A stretch of DNA of 64,000 bases from positions 7,857-71,856 of the forward strand of contig DATGXQ010000126.1 of NCBI GenBank assembly GCA_035298905.1, given 5' to 3'. The DNA is from DATGXB01 sp035298905 (lineage in GTDB: Bacteria; Cyanobacteriota; Cyanobacteriia; Cyanobacteriales; Nostocaceae). The notes beneath the pieces were generated by a model. The model was not told the DNA's origin. It worked only from the letters and a program-made list of their open reading frames with translations, and searched no databases. Numbering within the stretch: the first letter of the stretch is position 1; each line of letters starts with the position of its first letter. Position numbers and translations under genes: made by a program. This document shows, one piece after another, positions 43,675 through 52,519 of the stretch.

Positions 43675-45030
43675 ATGACCACACAGGAAAAATCTACTAA
43701 TTTGGGGAATTTGATTAACTCTTTAGCAGGTATAGAGGTGATTAGAGAACCTAGCCAGGTAGCCAAATTATCCCAAGACTACCACACCTTTAGCCCTGTT
43801 CTGGTTCCCAAGTTAGCGGGTAAAATCGGGGATGTGGTCATTCGTCCTGCTAATGAACAGGAAGTAATCAGAGTAGCGGCTGCTTGTGTACAACATCGCA
43901 TACCTGTAACCGTGCGGGGTGCAGGAACGGGAAATTATGGACAATGCGTTCCCTTGCATGGTGGTGTGATTCTGGACATGACCAAAATGCAAGAAATTCT
44001 CTGGATTAAACCAGGAGTAGCACGAGTAGAAGCGGGGGTAAAATTAGCAGCAATCGACAAACAAGCGCGATCAACTGGTTGGGAGATGCGGATGCAGCCT
44101 TCAACCTACCGCACAGCAACCATTGGTGGATTTATTGCTGGTGGTAGCGGAGGTATTGGTTCAATACAATATGGCTTGTTAGGCGATCGCGGTAATCTCC
44201 TCGCCCTAAAAGTTGTTACTCTAGAAGATACACCCCAAATTATCGAGCTACGTGGCGACGATGTACAAAAAGTTAATCATGCTTGGGGTATTAATGGTAT
44301 TATCACTGAAGTGGAAATCCCCTTAGCACCCGCTTATCCTTGGGTAGAAGTTATTATTAGCTTTGAAAACTTCCTGAATGCAGCTAATTTTGGTCAAGCA
44401 TTAGGCAACTGTGACGGGATAATGAAAAAATTAATCACAGTTTTTGCATCACCCATTCCCCAATATTTTACACACCTCCAGCAATATATCCCCGCAAATA
44501 CTCATCCAGTATTTTTATTAATTTCTGAACCGAATTTAGAATCATTAACAGGATTAGTAAGACAATATAACGGACAAATTACTTATCAAAAACTAGCCCA
44601 AGATAAAGGCGCGAATCTAGCAGAATTTACTTGGAATCATACCACCTTACACGCCAGGACGCTAGATACTTCTATCACCTATTTACAAAGTATGTTTCCG
44701 GCAGAACCAGATTTACAAACTGTTGCACATTTTTATCATCATTTTGGTGATGAAGTGATGATGCATTTAGAATTTATTCGCGCCAAAGGTCAGGTAGTAC
44801 CTGCTGGTTTACAACTGGTACGCTACACTACAGAAGAACGATTAAATGAAATTATTCGCTATCATGAAGAAAAAGGCGTATTTATTGCTAATCCCCATAC
44901 TTATATTATTGAAGATGGTGGCAGAAAAGTAATTGATCCAGAACAATTAAAATTTAAAGCACAAGTTGATCCCTATGGCTTAATGAATCCTGGTAAAAGT
45001 AAATTTATTCAGTTTCCAAGCATAAATTAA
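43675..45030 (+). CDS. FAD-binding oxidoreductase (PCMH type, GlcD-like)
   Basis: A 451-residue enzyme. The FAD-binding PCMH domain shows VVIRPANEQEVIRVAAACVQ, TVRGAGTGNYGQCVPLHGG (the flavin-binding loop), IGGFIAGGSGGIGSIQYG, and a C-terminal cap ending in DPYGLMNPGKSKF. It resembles glycolate oxidase subunit D/lactate dehydrogenase-like flavoproteins. The substrate could be an alpha-hydroxy acid. 48 bp before rtcA; the two may share a transcript. Confidence 0.85.
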   Translation: MTTQEKSTNLGNLINSLAGIEVIREPSQVAKLSQDYHTFSPVLVPKLAGKIGDVVIRPANEQEVIRVAAACVQHRIPVTVRGAGTGNYGQCVPLHGGVILDMTKMQEILWIKPGVARVEAGVKLAAIDKQARSTGWEMRMQPSTYRTATIGGFIAGGSGGIGSIQYGLLGDRGNLLALKVVTLEDTPQIIELRGDDVQKVNHAWGINGIITEVEIPLAPAYPWVEVIISFENFLNAANFGQALGNCDGIMKKLITVFASPIPQYFTHLQQYIPANTHPVFLLISEPNLESLTGLVRQYNGQITYQKLAQDKGANLAEFTWNHTTLHARTLDTSITYLQSMFPAEPDLQTVAHFYHHFGDEVMMHLEFIRAKGQVVPAGLQLVRYTTEERLNEIIRYHEEKGVFIANPHTYIIEDGGRKVIDPEQLKFKAQVDPYGLMNPGKSKFIQFPSIN

Positions 45031-45078
45031 AAATTAAAAACTAAACAAAATAATTTAATCTACGGTGCAAAACTACCC

Positions 45079-46125
45079 ATGTTAGAAATTGATGGTTCTT
45101 ATGGTGAAGGAGGCGGACAAGTTCTTCGATCTTCCTTAAGTTTAGCAGTTATCACTGGTACACCCATCCGTTTAGTAAATATTCGCGCTAGACGTGATAA
45201 CCCAGGAATAGCAGCCCAACATTTAACTTCCATTCGTGCGGCGGCGCAAATTTGTCAAGCGCAGGTAACAGGTGATGCTTTAGGTTCAAAGTATTTAGAA
45301 TTTATTCCTGGTAGTTCCGTAAAAACAGGAAATTATACTTTTGATGTTAGGGAAATATTACCAACTGGTTCTGCGGGTGCAGTTACTCTCATTCTGCAAA
45401 CAATTCTTTTACCTTTAGCTTTAGCAAGTGGTGATTCTAAAATTACTCTCAAGGGTGGAACTCATGTAAATTATAGTCCCACATTTACCTATATTCAAGA
45501 AGTTTATCTGCCCATATTAAATCAAATGGGAATCAAGAGCAAAATTCAGTTAAATAGTTGGGGCTGGTATCCTCAAGGCAGGGGAGAAGTAGAAATAGAA
45601 ATTAATGGTAATTGCCATTTAAAAGGAATCAATTTATTAGAAAGAGGGAATTTAAAACAAGTACAAGGACTAGCAGTAGCTACAAATTTACCTGCTCATA
45701 TTTCCCAAAGAATGGCCAATCGAGCGGGAAATGTATTAAGAGAAGAGGGGTTAAAAGTTCATATTCAAACCTTGCGGGCTAGGGGACTAACAGCAGGTGC
45801 AGGAATCTTTTTAACTGCTAAATATGAATATAGCGTAGCGAGTTTCTTTGGTTTAGGAAGGGTAGGGATAGCAGCCGAAAAAGTTGCAGATTTTGCTTGT
45901 GAACAATTATTAAATTTTCATTATACAAACGCACCAATAGATGAACACTTAGCAGATCAATTATTATTACCTGCTGCTTTAGCTGCTGGTGAAAGTCACT
46001 ATCGAGTCTCAGATGTAACTGGTCATTTAACTACCAATGGTGCTGTGATTGAAAAGTTTGGTTTAGCACGGATAAATGTTGATAAACAGGAAAAGATAGT
46101 AAGAGTTACACCAATTAAAAATTAA
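45079..46125 (+). CDS. rtcA: RNA 3'-terminal phosphate cyclase
   Basis: A 348-residue enzyme, family length. Motifs: LEIDGSYGEGGGQVLRSSLS (family start), NIRARRDNPGIAAQHLTSIR, STILQTILLP-type core (VTLILQTILLPLAL), RGRGEVE-like stretch (PQGRGEVEIEI) and the C-terminal HLTTNGAVIEKFG (catalytic His). It converts RNA 3'-phosphate to 2',3'-cyclic phosphate using ATP. rtcB is not nearby. Confidence 0.92.
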   Translation: MLEIDGSYGEGGGQVLRSSLSLAVITGTPIRLVNIRARRDNPGIAAQHLTSIRAAAQICQAQVTGDALGSKYLEFIPGSSVKTGNYTFDVREILPTGSAGAVTLILQTILLPLALASGDSKITLKGGTHVNYSPTFTYIQEVYLPILNQMGIKSKIQLNSWGWYPQGRGEVEIEINGNCHLKGINLLERGNLKQVQGLAVATNLPAHISQRMANRAGNVLREEGLKVHIQTLRARGLTAGAGIFLTAKYEYSVASFFGLGRVGIAAEKVADFACEQLLNFHYTNAPIDEHLADQLLLPAALAAGESHYRVSDVTGHLTTNGAVIEKFGLARINVDKQEKIVRVTPIKN

Positions 46126-46277
46126 AAATTAAAAATTATAAAAACTTGATACACTTTAGGTTTAAGAGTTTGAATCTGTTGTAAAATTTTCAATACTCTC
46201 AAAACCAACAACTTGCTCTGTTGATCTAAAACAATTTTAATTCAATTAGCGATCGCCTCCCTTCCTCCCCTCACTCG

Positions 46278-46985
46278 CTAATCCTTCCACAGTGCTATAC
46301 CACCAAGCAAACCAGTGATATTGGGAATCAATTTTACATTGAGCGGGAGAGTCATATTTACTTTCACAGCTTCACCACCGCCAATATATAGCCAATCATA
46401 ATTGAACAGATTTTGTAAAGTGGCGATCGCTCTCTTTAATCTCCGATTCCATTTTTTCTCACCAATCTTTTCTAAAGCAGCACGTCCTAGCTGTTCTTCG
46501 TAACTTTCCCCTTTGCGGAACGGATGATGTCCCATTTCCATATTCGGGACTAATTTACCATCAACAAATAACGCAGAACCAAAACCAGTCCCTAAAGTAA
46601 TTACTAATTCTACACCTTTACCACAAATTGCTCCTAATCCCTGCATATCAGCATCATTAATTACCCGCACAGGTTTATTTAAAGTTTGGGTAAGTGTGGC
46701 TGCAAAATCAAACCCAATCCAGTTAGGATGTAAATTGGCTGCTGTTTCTGTGACTCCAGAACGTACCACTCCCGGAAAACCCACGGAAACCCGGTGAAAC
46801 TCTCCTTGACTTGCTGCTAACACAGCAATAGCATTAATTACTACTTCTGGTGTAGCGGGTTGGGGTGTCTCTAAACGAACCCTTTCTGTTAGCGGTTTCC
46901 CGGTAATATCCAATACCATCGCTTTGACACCGCTACCACCAATGTCTACCGATAGGGTACGCACTGAACCGTTATCTTCAATCAT
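46278..46985 (-). CDS. ROK-family glucokinase, probably polyphosphate-dependent
   Basis: A 235-residue sugar kinase: SVDIGGSGVKAMVLD (phosphate-binding loop 1), SVGFPGVVRSG, VINDADMQGLGA (catalytic Asp) and LVITLGTGFGSALF (loop 2). It lacks the zinc-binding Cys motif of many ROK repressors and has no DNA-binding domain, and the length fits polyphosphate glucokinases; ATP use cannot be excluded. Divergent from the creatininase-family gene. Confidence 0.8.
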   Translation of the reverse strand: MIEDNGSVRTLSVDIGGSGVKAMVLDITGKPLTERVRLETPQPATPEVVINAIAVLAASQGEFHRVSVGFPGVVRSGVTETAANLHPNWIGFDFAATLTQTLNKPVRVINDADMQGLGAICGKGVELVITLGTGFGSALFVDGKLVPNMEMGHHPFRKGESYEEQLGRAALEKIGEKKWNRRLKRAIATLQNLFNYDWLYIGGGEAVKVNMTLPLNVKLIPNITGLLGGIALWKD

Positions 46986-47116
46986 CCAGTTCTCCTGTTT
47001 TTAGTCAAGTGCCAATTTTTTGCCAATCCTGACAACTCATCAGTCCCGCTAAGATAGTTATTATCTAGCAGGTTTTCCTAGTTTTGAATTTTTAATTTTT
47101 AATTTTTAATTTTTCC

Positions 47117-47923
47117 ATGATGCACGGCTTTATCCCCCCTCACCGTTTTTTCCCCTACCTGACTTGGAAAGAAGTACAGGAGATGCCAAATAAGGACAAT
47201 GTGGTTATTATTCAACCAGTGGGAGCGATCGAACAACATGGACTTCATCTTCCCCTGGTTGTGGATGCAGCGATCGGTGTGGGAGTCTTAGGAAAAGCAT
47301 TAGAAAAACTAGATGCTACTATCCCTGCCTATGCTTTGCCTAATCTATATTATGGCAAATCCAATGAACACTGGAATTTTCCCGGCACAATTACTTTAAG
47401 TACCCAAACTCTAACGGCGATTATTATGGAGATGGGAGAGTGCATTTATCGTGCAGGGTTTAGAAAGTTGGTGTTAATGAACTCTCACGGGGGACAACCC
47501 CAAGTCATGCAAATGGCAGCACGAGATTTACATGTCAAATATCCTGATTTTGCCGTTTTTCCTCTATTTACTTGGCGTGTGCCACATATTACTAAAGATT
47601 TATTAACTACCAAGGAAGCAACTCAGGGAATGCACGCGGGAGACGCAGAAACTAGCATTATGTTGTCACTTTTACCAGAACAAGTAAAAATGGCTCAAGC
47701 TATTGCTGAGTATCCACCAGAACAAACAGAAGGTAGTTTACTGAGTTGGGAAGGTAAATTACCAGTGGCTTGGGTAACGGAAGATATTAGTAAAAGCGGG
47801 GTAATTGGTGATCCGACGACTGCGACAAAGGAAAAAGGCGATCGCATTTTGGAGTCAGTCGCTAATGGTTGGGTAGAAGTGATTAAGGAAATCTATGCTT
47901 TTCGCTTGCCTCAAGTGAGTTAA
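47117..47923 (+). CDS. Creatininase-family metallo-amidohydrolase
   Basis: A 268-residue protein. Metal ligands: QPVGAIEQHGLHLPLVVDA (Glu, His, Asp), LVLMNSHGGQ (His) and GMHAGDAETSIM (Glu). The family includes creatininase and enzymes in cofactor and mycofactocin biosynthesis. The function here is not established. ATG 47117 or 47120. Confidence 0.82.
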   Translation: MMHGFIPPHRFFPYLTWKEVQEMPNKDNVVIIQPVGAIEQHGLHLPLVVDAAIGVGVLGKALEKLDATIPAYALPNLYYGKSNEHWNFPGTITLSTQTLTAIIMEMGECIYRAGFRKLVLMNSHGGQPQVMQMAARDLHVKYPDFAVFPLFTWRVPHITKDLLTTKEATQGMHAGDAETSIMLSLLPEQVKMAQAIAEYPPEQTEGSLLSWEGKLPVAWVTEDISKSGVIGDPTTATKEKGDRILESVANGWVEVIKEIYAFRLPQVS

Positions 47924-48002
47924 TACCAGTTTGATAGAGATTTGTTAGGCTAGGATTATTAAGCAGCAATGGTTATTGAAAGTTGATATTTGAGTGAGAA
48001 TT

Positions 48003-48506
48003 ATGACAGCCTTTGAATCTAACAGTTCTCGTTCCTATAGTCAAGAGGATATACAGCAAATTCTCCAATTAGCGATCGCTCGTCAAACTGATGACACAAA
48101 CAAAGAATTTTCCTACTCTCAATTGTTAGAAATTGCCGAAGAATTACAAATACCACCAGAATCTATCAAGCTGGCAGAAAAAGATTGGATAGCAAAACAA
48201 ACTGAGGTAGAAAAGCGTAAAGCATTTGATATTTACCGTCAAGGAAAATTTAAAAAGCGTTTGGGTAATTATGGAATTATCAACGCTTTTCTGTTGCTAA
48301 TAGATTTTATTGGTGGTGCTAATGTTTCTTGGTCACTTTATATTTTATCCTTTTGTGGATTAGCTATTACTCTGGATGTTTGGAATACTTTTCAAACTAA
48401 AGGCGAAGATTATGAAGTTGCTTTCCAAAAATGGAATCGAAAACATCAAATGAAGCAAAGTTTTAACTCAGTTTTAAATAAAGTGTTTAAATTCTTACAA
48501 AGTTAG
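48003..48506 (+). CDS. 2TM-domain protein
   Basis: A 167-residue protein. N-terminal ~75 residues are soluble and helical (YSQEDIQQILQLAIARQTDD), followed by a 2TM domain (KKRLGNYGIINAFLLLIDFI and WSLYILSFCGLAITLDVWNT) and a basic tail. Such 2TM domains are often on histidine-kinase or stress-response proteins; here no kinase is attached. ATG 48003 used rather than GTG 47994. Confidence 0.7.
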   Translation: MTAFESNSSRSYSQEDIQQILQLAIARQTDDTNKEFSYSQLLEIAEELQIPPESIKLAEKDWIAKQTEVEKRKAFDIYRQGKFKKRLGNYGIINAFLLLIDFIGGANVSWSLYILSFCGLAITLDVWNTFQTKGEDYEVAFQKWNRKHQMKQSFNSVLNKVFKFLQS

Positions 48507-48542
48507 TGGCATAAAAAGCAATAAATATACAGAGAACGCTAA

Positions 48543-48563
48543 GGACAAAGCATTGCTTTGTCC
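48543..48563. repeat. GGACAAAGCA palindrome
   Basis: GGACAAAGCA-T-TGCTTTGTCC, perfect dyad, sister form of the palindrome at 30861. Confidence 0.75.
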
Positions 48564-48599
48564 CTACATTCCCAATTTTGAGTTTTGAATTTTGAGTTT

Positions 48600-48705
48600 T
48601 ACAGCATATTTCAGGTAAATGAGGTACAAGTTTTAGTCACAAAGCCTTATGCTCAGAGACTTTCAACCCTGTTCCCTGTTCCCTGTTCCCTGTTCCCTGC
48701 TGTAA
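48600..48705 (-). repeat. TACAGCAG/CTGCTGTA repeat, copy 5 (inverted)
   Basis: TACAGCATATTTCAGGTAAA, GAGGTACAAG, then four GTTCCCT heptamers and CTGCTGTAA; complete. Directly after the TTTTGAR heptamers. Confidence 0.8.
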
Positions 48706-48726
48706 ATTGTGAATTTTGAATTGGTC

Positions 48727-49350
48727 TTACCAATTAGCTACAATTTGCGCGATCGCTTCCCTGGCAGCTACTAGAGATTTTTCTCTGGCTTCTTCCCCTA
48801 AATTGAGTCCATCAGCATGAATAAATGTCACATCTGTAAGACCAATAAAACCTAAAATAGTCCGCAGGTAAGGTTCTTGTAAATCATAGGCTGCGGTGGG
48901 TGTTCCTGGGGCAAACGTCCCACCACGAGAGGTAATGATTAAAACTTTTTTGCTACTATCCACTAAACCTTGATAACCTTGTTCACCTACTGCAAAAGTT
49001 CGACCGATGCGGACAATTTGGTCGATATAAGCTTTCAATGTAGAAGGAATATTCAGGTTGTACATTGGTACACCAAAAACATAGCGATCGGCTGCCAATA
49101 ACTCATCAACTAAACTATCAGATACTTCAATCGCATCTTTTAATTCTGGTGTCCGTGCTTCTGGTGGGGTAAAAGCTGCGGCAATCCAAGATTCATCAAC
49201 GTGAGGAACAGGATTATGTCCTAAATCCCGGTAAGCTACGGTATCACCAGGATGGGCATTTTTCCACGCAGTGACAAACTCCTGGGTAAGAGTACGAGAA
49301 ATTGAGCGATCGCCTCTGGGGCTAGAATCAATATGTAGGATATTAGCCAT
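48727..49350 (-). CDS. azoR: FMN-dependent NADH azoreductase
   Basis: A 207-residue flavodoxin-fold enzyme: ANILHIDSSPRGDRSISRTL (FMN phosphate site), VFGVPMYNLNIPSTLKAYID and ITSRGGTFAPG. It reduces azo dyes and quinones with NADH and protects against electrophiles. The HxlR-type gene lies divergently 564 bp away and shares a 31-bp motif with this promoter side. Confidence 0.92.
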   Translation of the reverse strand: MANILHIDSSPRGDRSISRTLTQEFVTAWKNAHPGDTVAYRDLGHNPVPHVDESWIAAAFTPPEARTPELKDAIEVSDSLVDELLAADRYVFGVPMYNLNIPSTLKAYIDQIVRIGRTFAVGEQGYQGLVDSSKKVLIITSRGGTFAPGTPTAAYDLQEPYLRTILGFIGLTDVTFIHADGLNLGEEAREKSLVAAREAIAQIVANW

Positions 49351-49914
49351 AATATATATTTCCTTGCAAATACTAGGTTTGGTAGATTTGAATATCTTTG
49401 TGACAAATTTCTGTCAAAATTGACTGTAAACTATATAAAGTTTATTTGCAAAGTACGCACTTAAAAGTAAGCTACTTACTAAAAGGTAACTATCAAAAGT
49501 TAGATTTATAGGTAAAAATCAGCAGTTTAACTCTTGCATAAAAATGATACTTCTACATGCTCTGATTACAGCTAAAAACCTCAAGGTGAATATCTGAGTT
49601 TGATATCAATGTAATTAGATACAAAAATTAATTAATTTCATTAGGACTTGTTCTGAGTAAATTTACTTGCCAAACTCTAATTTTCTAACCAGTTAATCTG
49701 GAAATTTTGATGTAGTCACTATCATAAAAAGGTTAATTTTCAGTATATTTACACTTCCCAGATAATGCAATTAACTGTAAAGCTATCATCACAAAAAGGT
49801 TGATTTTGAGATTTACCCACTCAGCTAAATTTGTTTTTTGTATTGACTTTAATCTATGTACAATTACTATAGATAGTAGGGACTGAAAAGTAATTTACTT
49901 ACCAAAAAGTAACC
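49351..49914. promoter_or_regulatory. azoR-hxlR divergent control region
   Basis: 564 bp of AT-rich DNA. A 31-bp motif appears at 49463-49493 (about 113 bases before azoR) and 49886-49916 (overlapping the regulator's start), 26 of 31 bases identical; both copies contain AAAAGTAA-N2-TACTTAC and a second half with GTAAC. A second, weaker pair contains CTATCAT-AAAAAGGTT-like sequence (49719-49744 and 49783-49810). Confidence 0.6.
49463..49493. promoter_or_regulatory. Shared 31-bp motif, azoR side (candidate HxlR operator)
   Basis: AAAAGTAA-GC-TACTTAC, TAAAAG, GTAACTAT; includes the dyad AAGTA-N3-TACTT. 26/31 identical to the copy at 49886. Confidence 0.55.
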
Positions 49915-49916
49915 AT
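49886..49916. promoter_or_regulatory. Shared 31-bp motif, regulator side (candidate autoregulatory operator)
   Basis: AAAAGTAA-TT-TACTTAC, CAAAAA, GTAACCAT; includes the perfect dyad AAGTAA-T-TTACTT. It runs into the first codon of the HxlR gene, so binding should block its transcription or initiation. Confidence 0.55.
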
Positions 49917-50259
49917 GAGAGCTGATGCAGAAATTCACACCAAAACCACCTGTGAAGTAGAAAGTACACTGAAAATCATTGGTGGACGCTGGAAGGTTTT
50001 GATTATCAGAGAATTGATGTCAGGAGTAAAACGTTTTGGTGAACTCCAACGTTTATTACCGGGAATTACTCAAAAGATGCTCACTCAGCAACTACGAGAA
50101 ATGGAAGAGGATGGAATCATACATCGAAAAGTATACCCTCAAATCCCCCCAAAGGTAGAATATTCTCTCACTCCTTTGGGGGAAAGTTTACAGCCTATTC
50201 TCTATGCAATGCATGAATGGGCTGTAAAACATTTACAGCAGGGAACAGGGAACTCTTAA
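49915..50259 (+). CDS. HxlR-family winged-helix regulator
   Basis: A 114-residue protein with the HxlR domain: CEVESTLKIIGGRWKVLIIR (the invariant GxWxxLIL start with Cys13), FGELQRLLPGITQKMLTQQL (recognition helix) and DGIIHRKVYPQIPPKVEYSL (wing). HxlR/YodB regulators sense quinones and aldehydes through this Cys and repress azoreductases, fitting the neighbour. Its last seven codons (ending in QQGTGNS and TAA) are supplied by the TACAGCAG repeat. No Shine-Dalgarno site. Confidence 0.9.
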   Translation: MRADAEIHTKTTCEVESTLKIIGGRWKVLIIRELMSGVKRFGELQRLLPGITQKMLTQQLREMEEDGIIHRKVYPQIPPKVEYSLTPLGESLQPILYAMHEWAVKHLQQGTGNS

Positions 50260-50333
50260 CAGGAAGGTTGAAAGTCTTTTAGCATAAGAATTTGTTCCTA
50301 ACATTTGTACCTCATTTAGCTGAAATCTGCTGG
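50234..50333 (+). repeat. TACAGCAG/CTGCTGTA repeat, copy 6
   Basis: TACAGCAGGGAACAGGGAAC, TCTTAACAGG, GTTGAAAGTCTTTTAGCATA, GTACCTCATTTAGCTGAAAT and a degraded CTGCTGGA end. It forms the C-terminus of the HxlR gene. Confidence 0.8.
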
Positions 50334-50394
50334 ATCTGGTCAAAATTATCAAGTAAATAATAGCTACGACTAACAAAATGCAAATGAATAGAGT

Positions 50395-50856
50395 TTAAAT
50401 ATTGGTTTGCATATATTCTATCGCCGCTTCTAATTTTGAGGGGTAGCTTTCTGCAAACCTTTCAAACCATAGACCCTCCGGTGATAAAGGATCTAACTTA
50501 GCTAACCAGTCTTTAGCTTGTTTTTCTAAAGCTTTTAATTGTTGTTTTCTCAGTTTTGCTTGACGAATTTTCTCCTGTTCTATTTCTTGTTGTTTTCTTA
50601 ACTCCTCAGCTGCATCTAAAGCCGCAAAATCCGATTTAACTACATCCAACAAATCATCTAGTAATGAATCTGATTTGGATGCAGAAGAAATTGATGATTT
50701 AACTGAGTTGAGATTCAACTGCTGTGGTATTGCTACTGATGGAGGTGTAGATGAAATTAAGGGTTTAGCTGGTGGGATGGGAGGCTGTTTAACTTCAGTT
50801 TTTTTTTCTGTGTATTCAGCCTGAAGTTCAGCTAATAGTTTATCAATGTTATCCAT
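50395..50856 (-). CDS. Coiled-coil/linker protein downstream of the VWA genes
   Basis: A 153-residue protein: MDNIDKLLAELQAEYTEKKT, a Pro/Ser-rich linker (PPIPPAKPLISSTPPSV), a charged coiled coil (EELRKQQEIEQEKIRQAKLR) and a short C-terminal domain (PLSPEGLWFERFAESYPSKL). It lies 26 bp after the VWA gene at 50883 on the same strand, so probably an accessory partner. No family recognised. Confidence 0.6.
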   Translation of the reverse strand: MDNIDKLLAELQAEYTEKKTEVKQPPIPPAKPLISSTPPSVAIPQQLNLNSVKSSISSASKSDSLLDDLLDVVKSDFAALDAAEELRKQQEIEQEKIRQAKLRKQQLKALEKQAKDWLAKLDPLSPEGLWFERFAESYPSKLEAAIEYMQTNI

Positions 50857-50882
50857 CTTTTTCTGTCCGATTTAAAGCGTAG

Positions 50883-51488
50883 CTAATCATTAATAGCATT
50901 TAATAACACTTCAGATAGGCTCATATCTTCCATATCTTCCATTGTTACGGTGTCACAAATATCAAATTTAGCACCCGCACTTTGTAGTTCATCATCTAAA
51001 ATCTTCAAAAAGCGGCTGGCATGAGGATCTGTACCAACTTGAATAAAGGAGATTGCTAATTCTTCATCTCGATCCAAACGTCGAGAAGCCTCGATAATTA
51101 CTTTCATTACTGCTTTGCGATCGTCCGGTTCGCCATCAGTTACAACTAATATTGTTTCACCATTAGGTTTAGCTTCACCACTGGCTTTGCGATGAAAGTA
51201 ATCATCAGTAGCATGTTTTAATACACCTGCTAAATCGGTGCTGCCAGAAGGATCATTTTCGCGGAAAATTTGCGCTACTTTACTGGATGTTACATTATCA
51301 TAGCGTTTGAATCTACCGGAAAATAAGTAAATTGTAATACCATCTGGATCAAATTGTTCACACTTACTAGCCAAGGCTAGTGTCGATTCTTGAGCAGCTA
51401 CCCATCTAGTTCTACCACCTTTTTGATCTGGTGTGGCCATGCTGCCACTTTTATCAATAATTAATGTATAGTCCCGATTTTCCAACAT
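50883..51488 (-). CDS. VWA-domain protein, second copy
   Basis: A 201-residue protein that is one von Willebrand factor A domain with the metal-ion-dependent adhesion site: DKSGSM (DxSxS), STDLAG (Thr) and VTDGEPDD (Asp). About 75% identical by eye to the gene at 51718. Soluble, no signal peptide. Similar intracellular VWA proteins occur with TerY-like or AAA partners; here with the 153-residue protein only. Confidence 0.82.
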   Translation of the reverse strand: MLENRDYTLIIDKSGSMATPDQKGGRTRWVAAQESTLALASKCEQFDPDGITIYLFSGRFKRYDNVTSSKVAQIFRENDPSGSTDLAGVLKHATDDYFHRKASGEAKPNGETILVVTDGEPDDRKAVMKVIIEASRRLDRDEELAISFIQVGTDPHASRFLKILDDELQSAGAKFDICDTVTMEDMEDMSLSEVLLNAIND

Positions 51489-51593
51489 ATTTTTTTGTAG
51501 TCAGTGCTTAGTTGTCAATTTTGAAAATTTACTAGTAGCACATCATAAAAATCAAGCCAATTTTTTAACTGTGCTACTAGAGCAATGCTAAAT

Positions 51594-51691
51594 TACAGCA
51601 GAATTCAGGAGTCAGGAGTCAGGAGTGAAAGCCGCTTGGTGTCTGAGTTTTGATTTTCAATTTGTACCTCATGTACTTGAAATCTGCTGTA
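51594..51691 (+). repeat. TACAGCAG/CTGCTGTA repeat, copy 7 (GGAGTCA variant)
   Basis: Same ends as the family, with GGAGTCA heptamers inside. It sits between the two VWA genes. Confidence 0.8.
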
Positions 51692-51717
51692 CGTATCTTA
51701 TTCTCAATTGTTTTTAA

Positions 51718-52323
51718 TTAGTCAGTGATGGCATTCATTAACACATCTGTTAAACTCATATCTTCTAAGTCTTCTAAAGTGATTGTATCGCAAATATCAA
51801 ACTTAGCACCAACACCTTGTAATTGATCATCTAAGGCTTTGAGGAATTTTGTGGCTTGGGGATCTGCTCCGACTTGAATCAGCGAAATGGCTAATTCTTC
51901 ATCTTTCTCCATTTGTCGAGAGGCACTAATTATTACTTCAAATACTGCTTTACGGTCGTCTGGTTCGCCATCTGTAATCACTAAAATTGTCTCACCATTG
52001 GGTTTGGTTTGACCAGAAGCTTTGCGTTGAAAGTAATTATTAGTTGCATCTTGTAAAACACCAGCTAAATTTGTTGTCCCAGCCGGATCATTTTCTTGGA
52101 ATATTTGAGCAACTTTCGCGGTGGTTACATTTTCGTAACGTTTGAAGCGACCTGAGAAAACATAGAGTGTAATGCCATCAGGGTCGAACTGTTCACATTT
52201 TCTGGCTAAGGCTACAGTAGACTCTTGGGCTATGTCCCAACGGCTTCTACCCCCAGCTTGGTCAGGGGTGGACATACTACCGCTTTTGTCAATAATTAGT
52301 GTATAGTCACGATCGCTCATCAT
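51718..52323 (-). CDS. VWA-domain protein, first copy
   Basis: A 201-residue VWA protein: LIIDKSGSMSTPDQAGGRSR (MIDAS DxSxS), GTTNLAGVL (Thr) and VITDGEPDDRKAV (Asp). Paralogue of 50883, from which a 230-bp spacer with a repeat copy separates it. Start ATG 52323 or 52320. Function unknown; the MIDAS is intact in both. Confidence 0.82.
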   Translation of the reverse strand: MMSDRDYTLIIDKSGSMSTPDQAGGRSRWDIAQESTVALARKCEQFDPDGITLYVFSGRFKRYENVTTAKVAQIFQENDPAGTTNLAGVLQDATNNYFQRKASGQTKPNGETILVITDGEPDDRKAVFEVIISASRQMEKDEELAISLIQVGADPQATKFLKALDDQLQGVGAKFDICDTITLEDLEDMSLTDVLMNAITD

Positions 52324-52519
52324 ATTAACCCTGTGATTATTTTCCTATCTTTAGTTTATCCTTAAGTAGTAGCCAGGTATCGAAATTGAACAAATTCCTC
52401 ACAATAATTTAAGTATTGACAACTTTCAAAACAGTATCTTGAGTACAGGCAATTAAACTACGTGATCGCCTTTGTACTAATTATGTAGACACTTGCCATC
52501 TAGAAAAGGGGAGAGGTTC

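Noticed and set aside
50883..52323. Tellurite-resistance (Ter) system
   Set aside because: VWA proteins resemble TerY-like ones, but no TerC, TerD or TerB genes are present.
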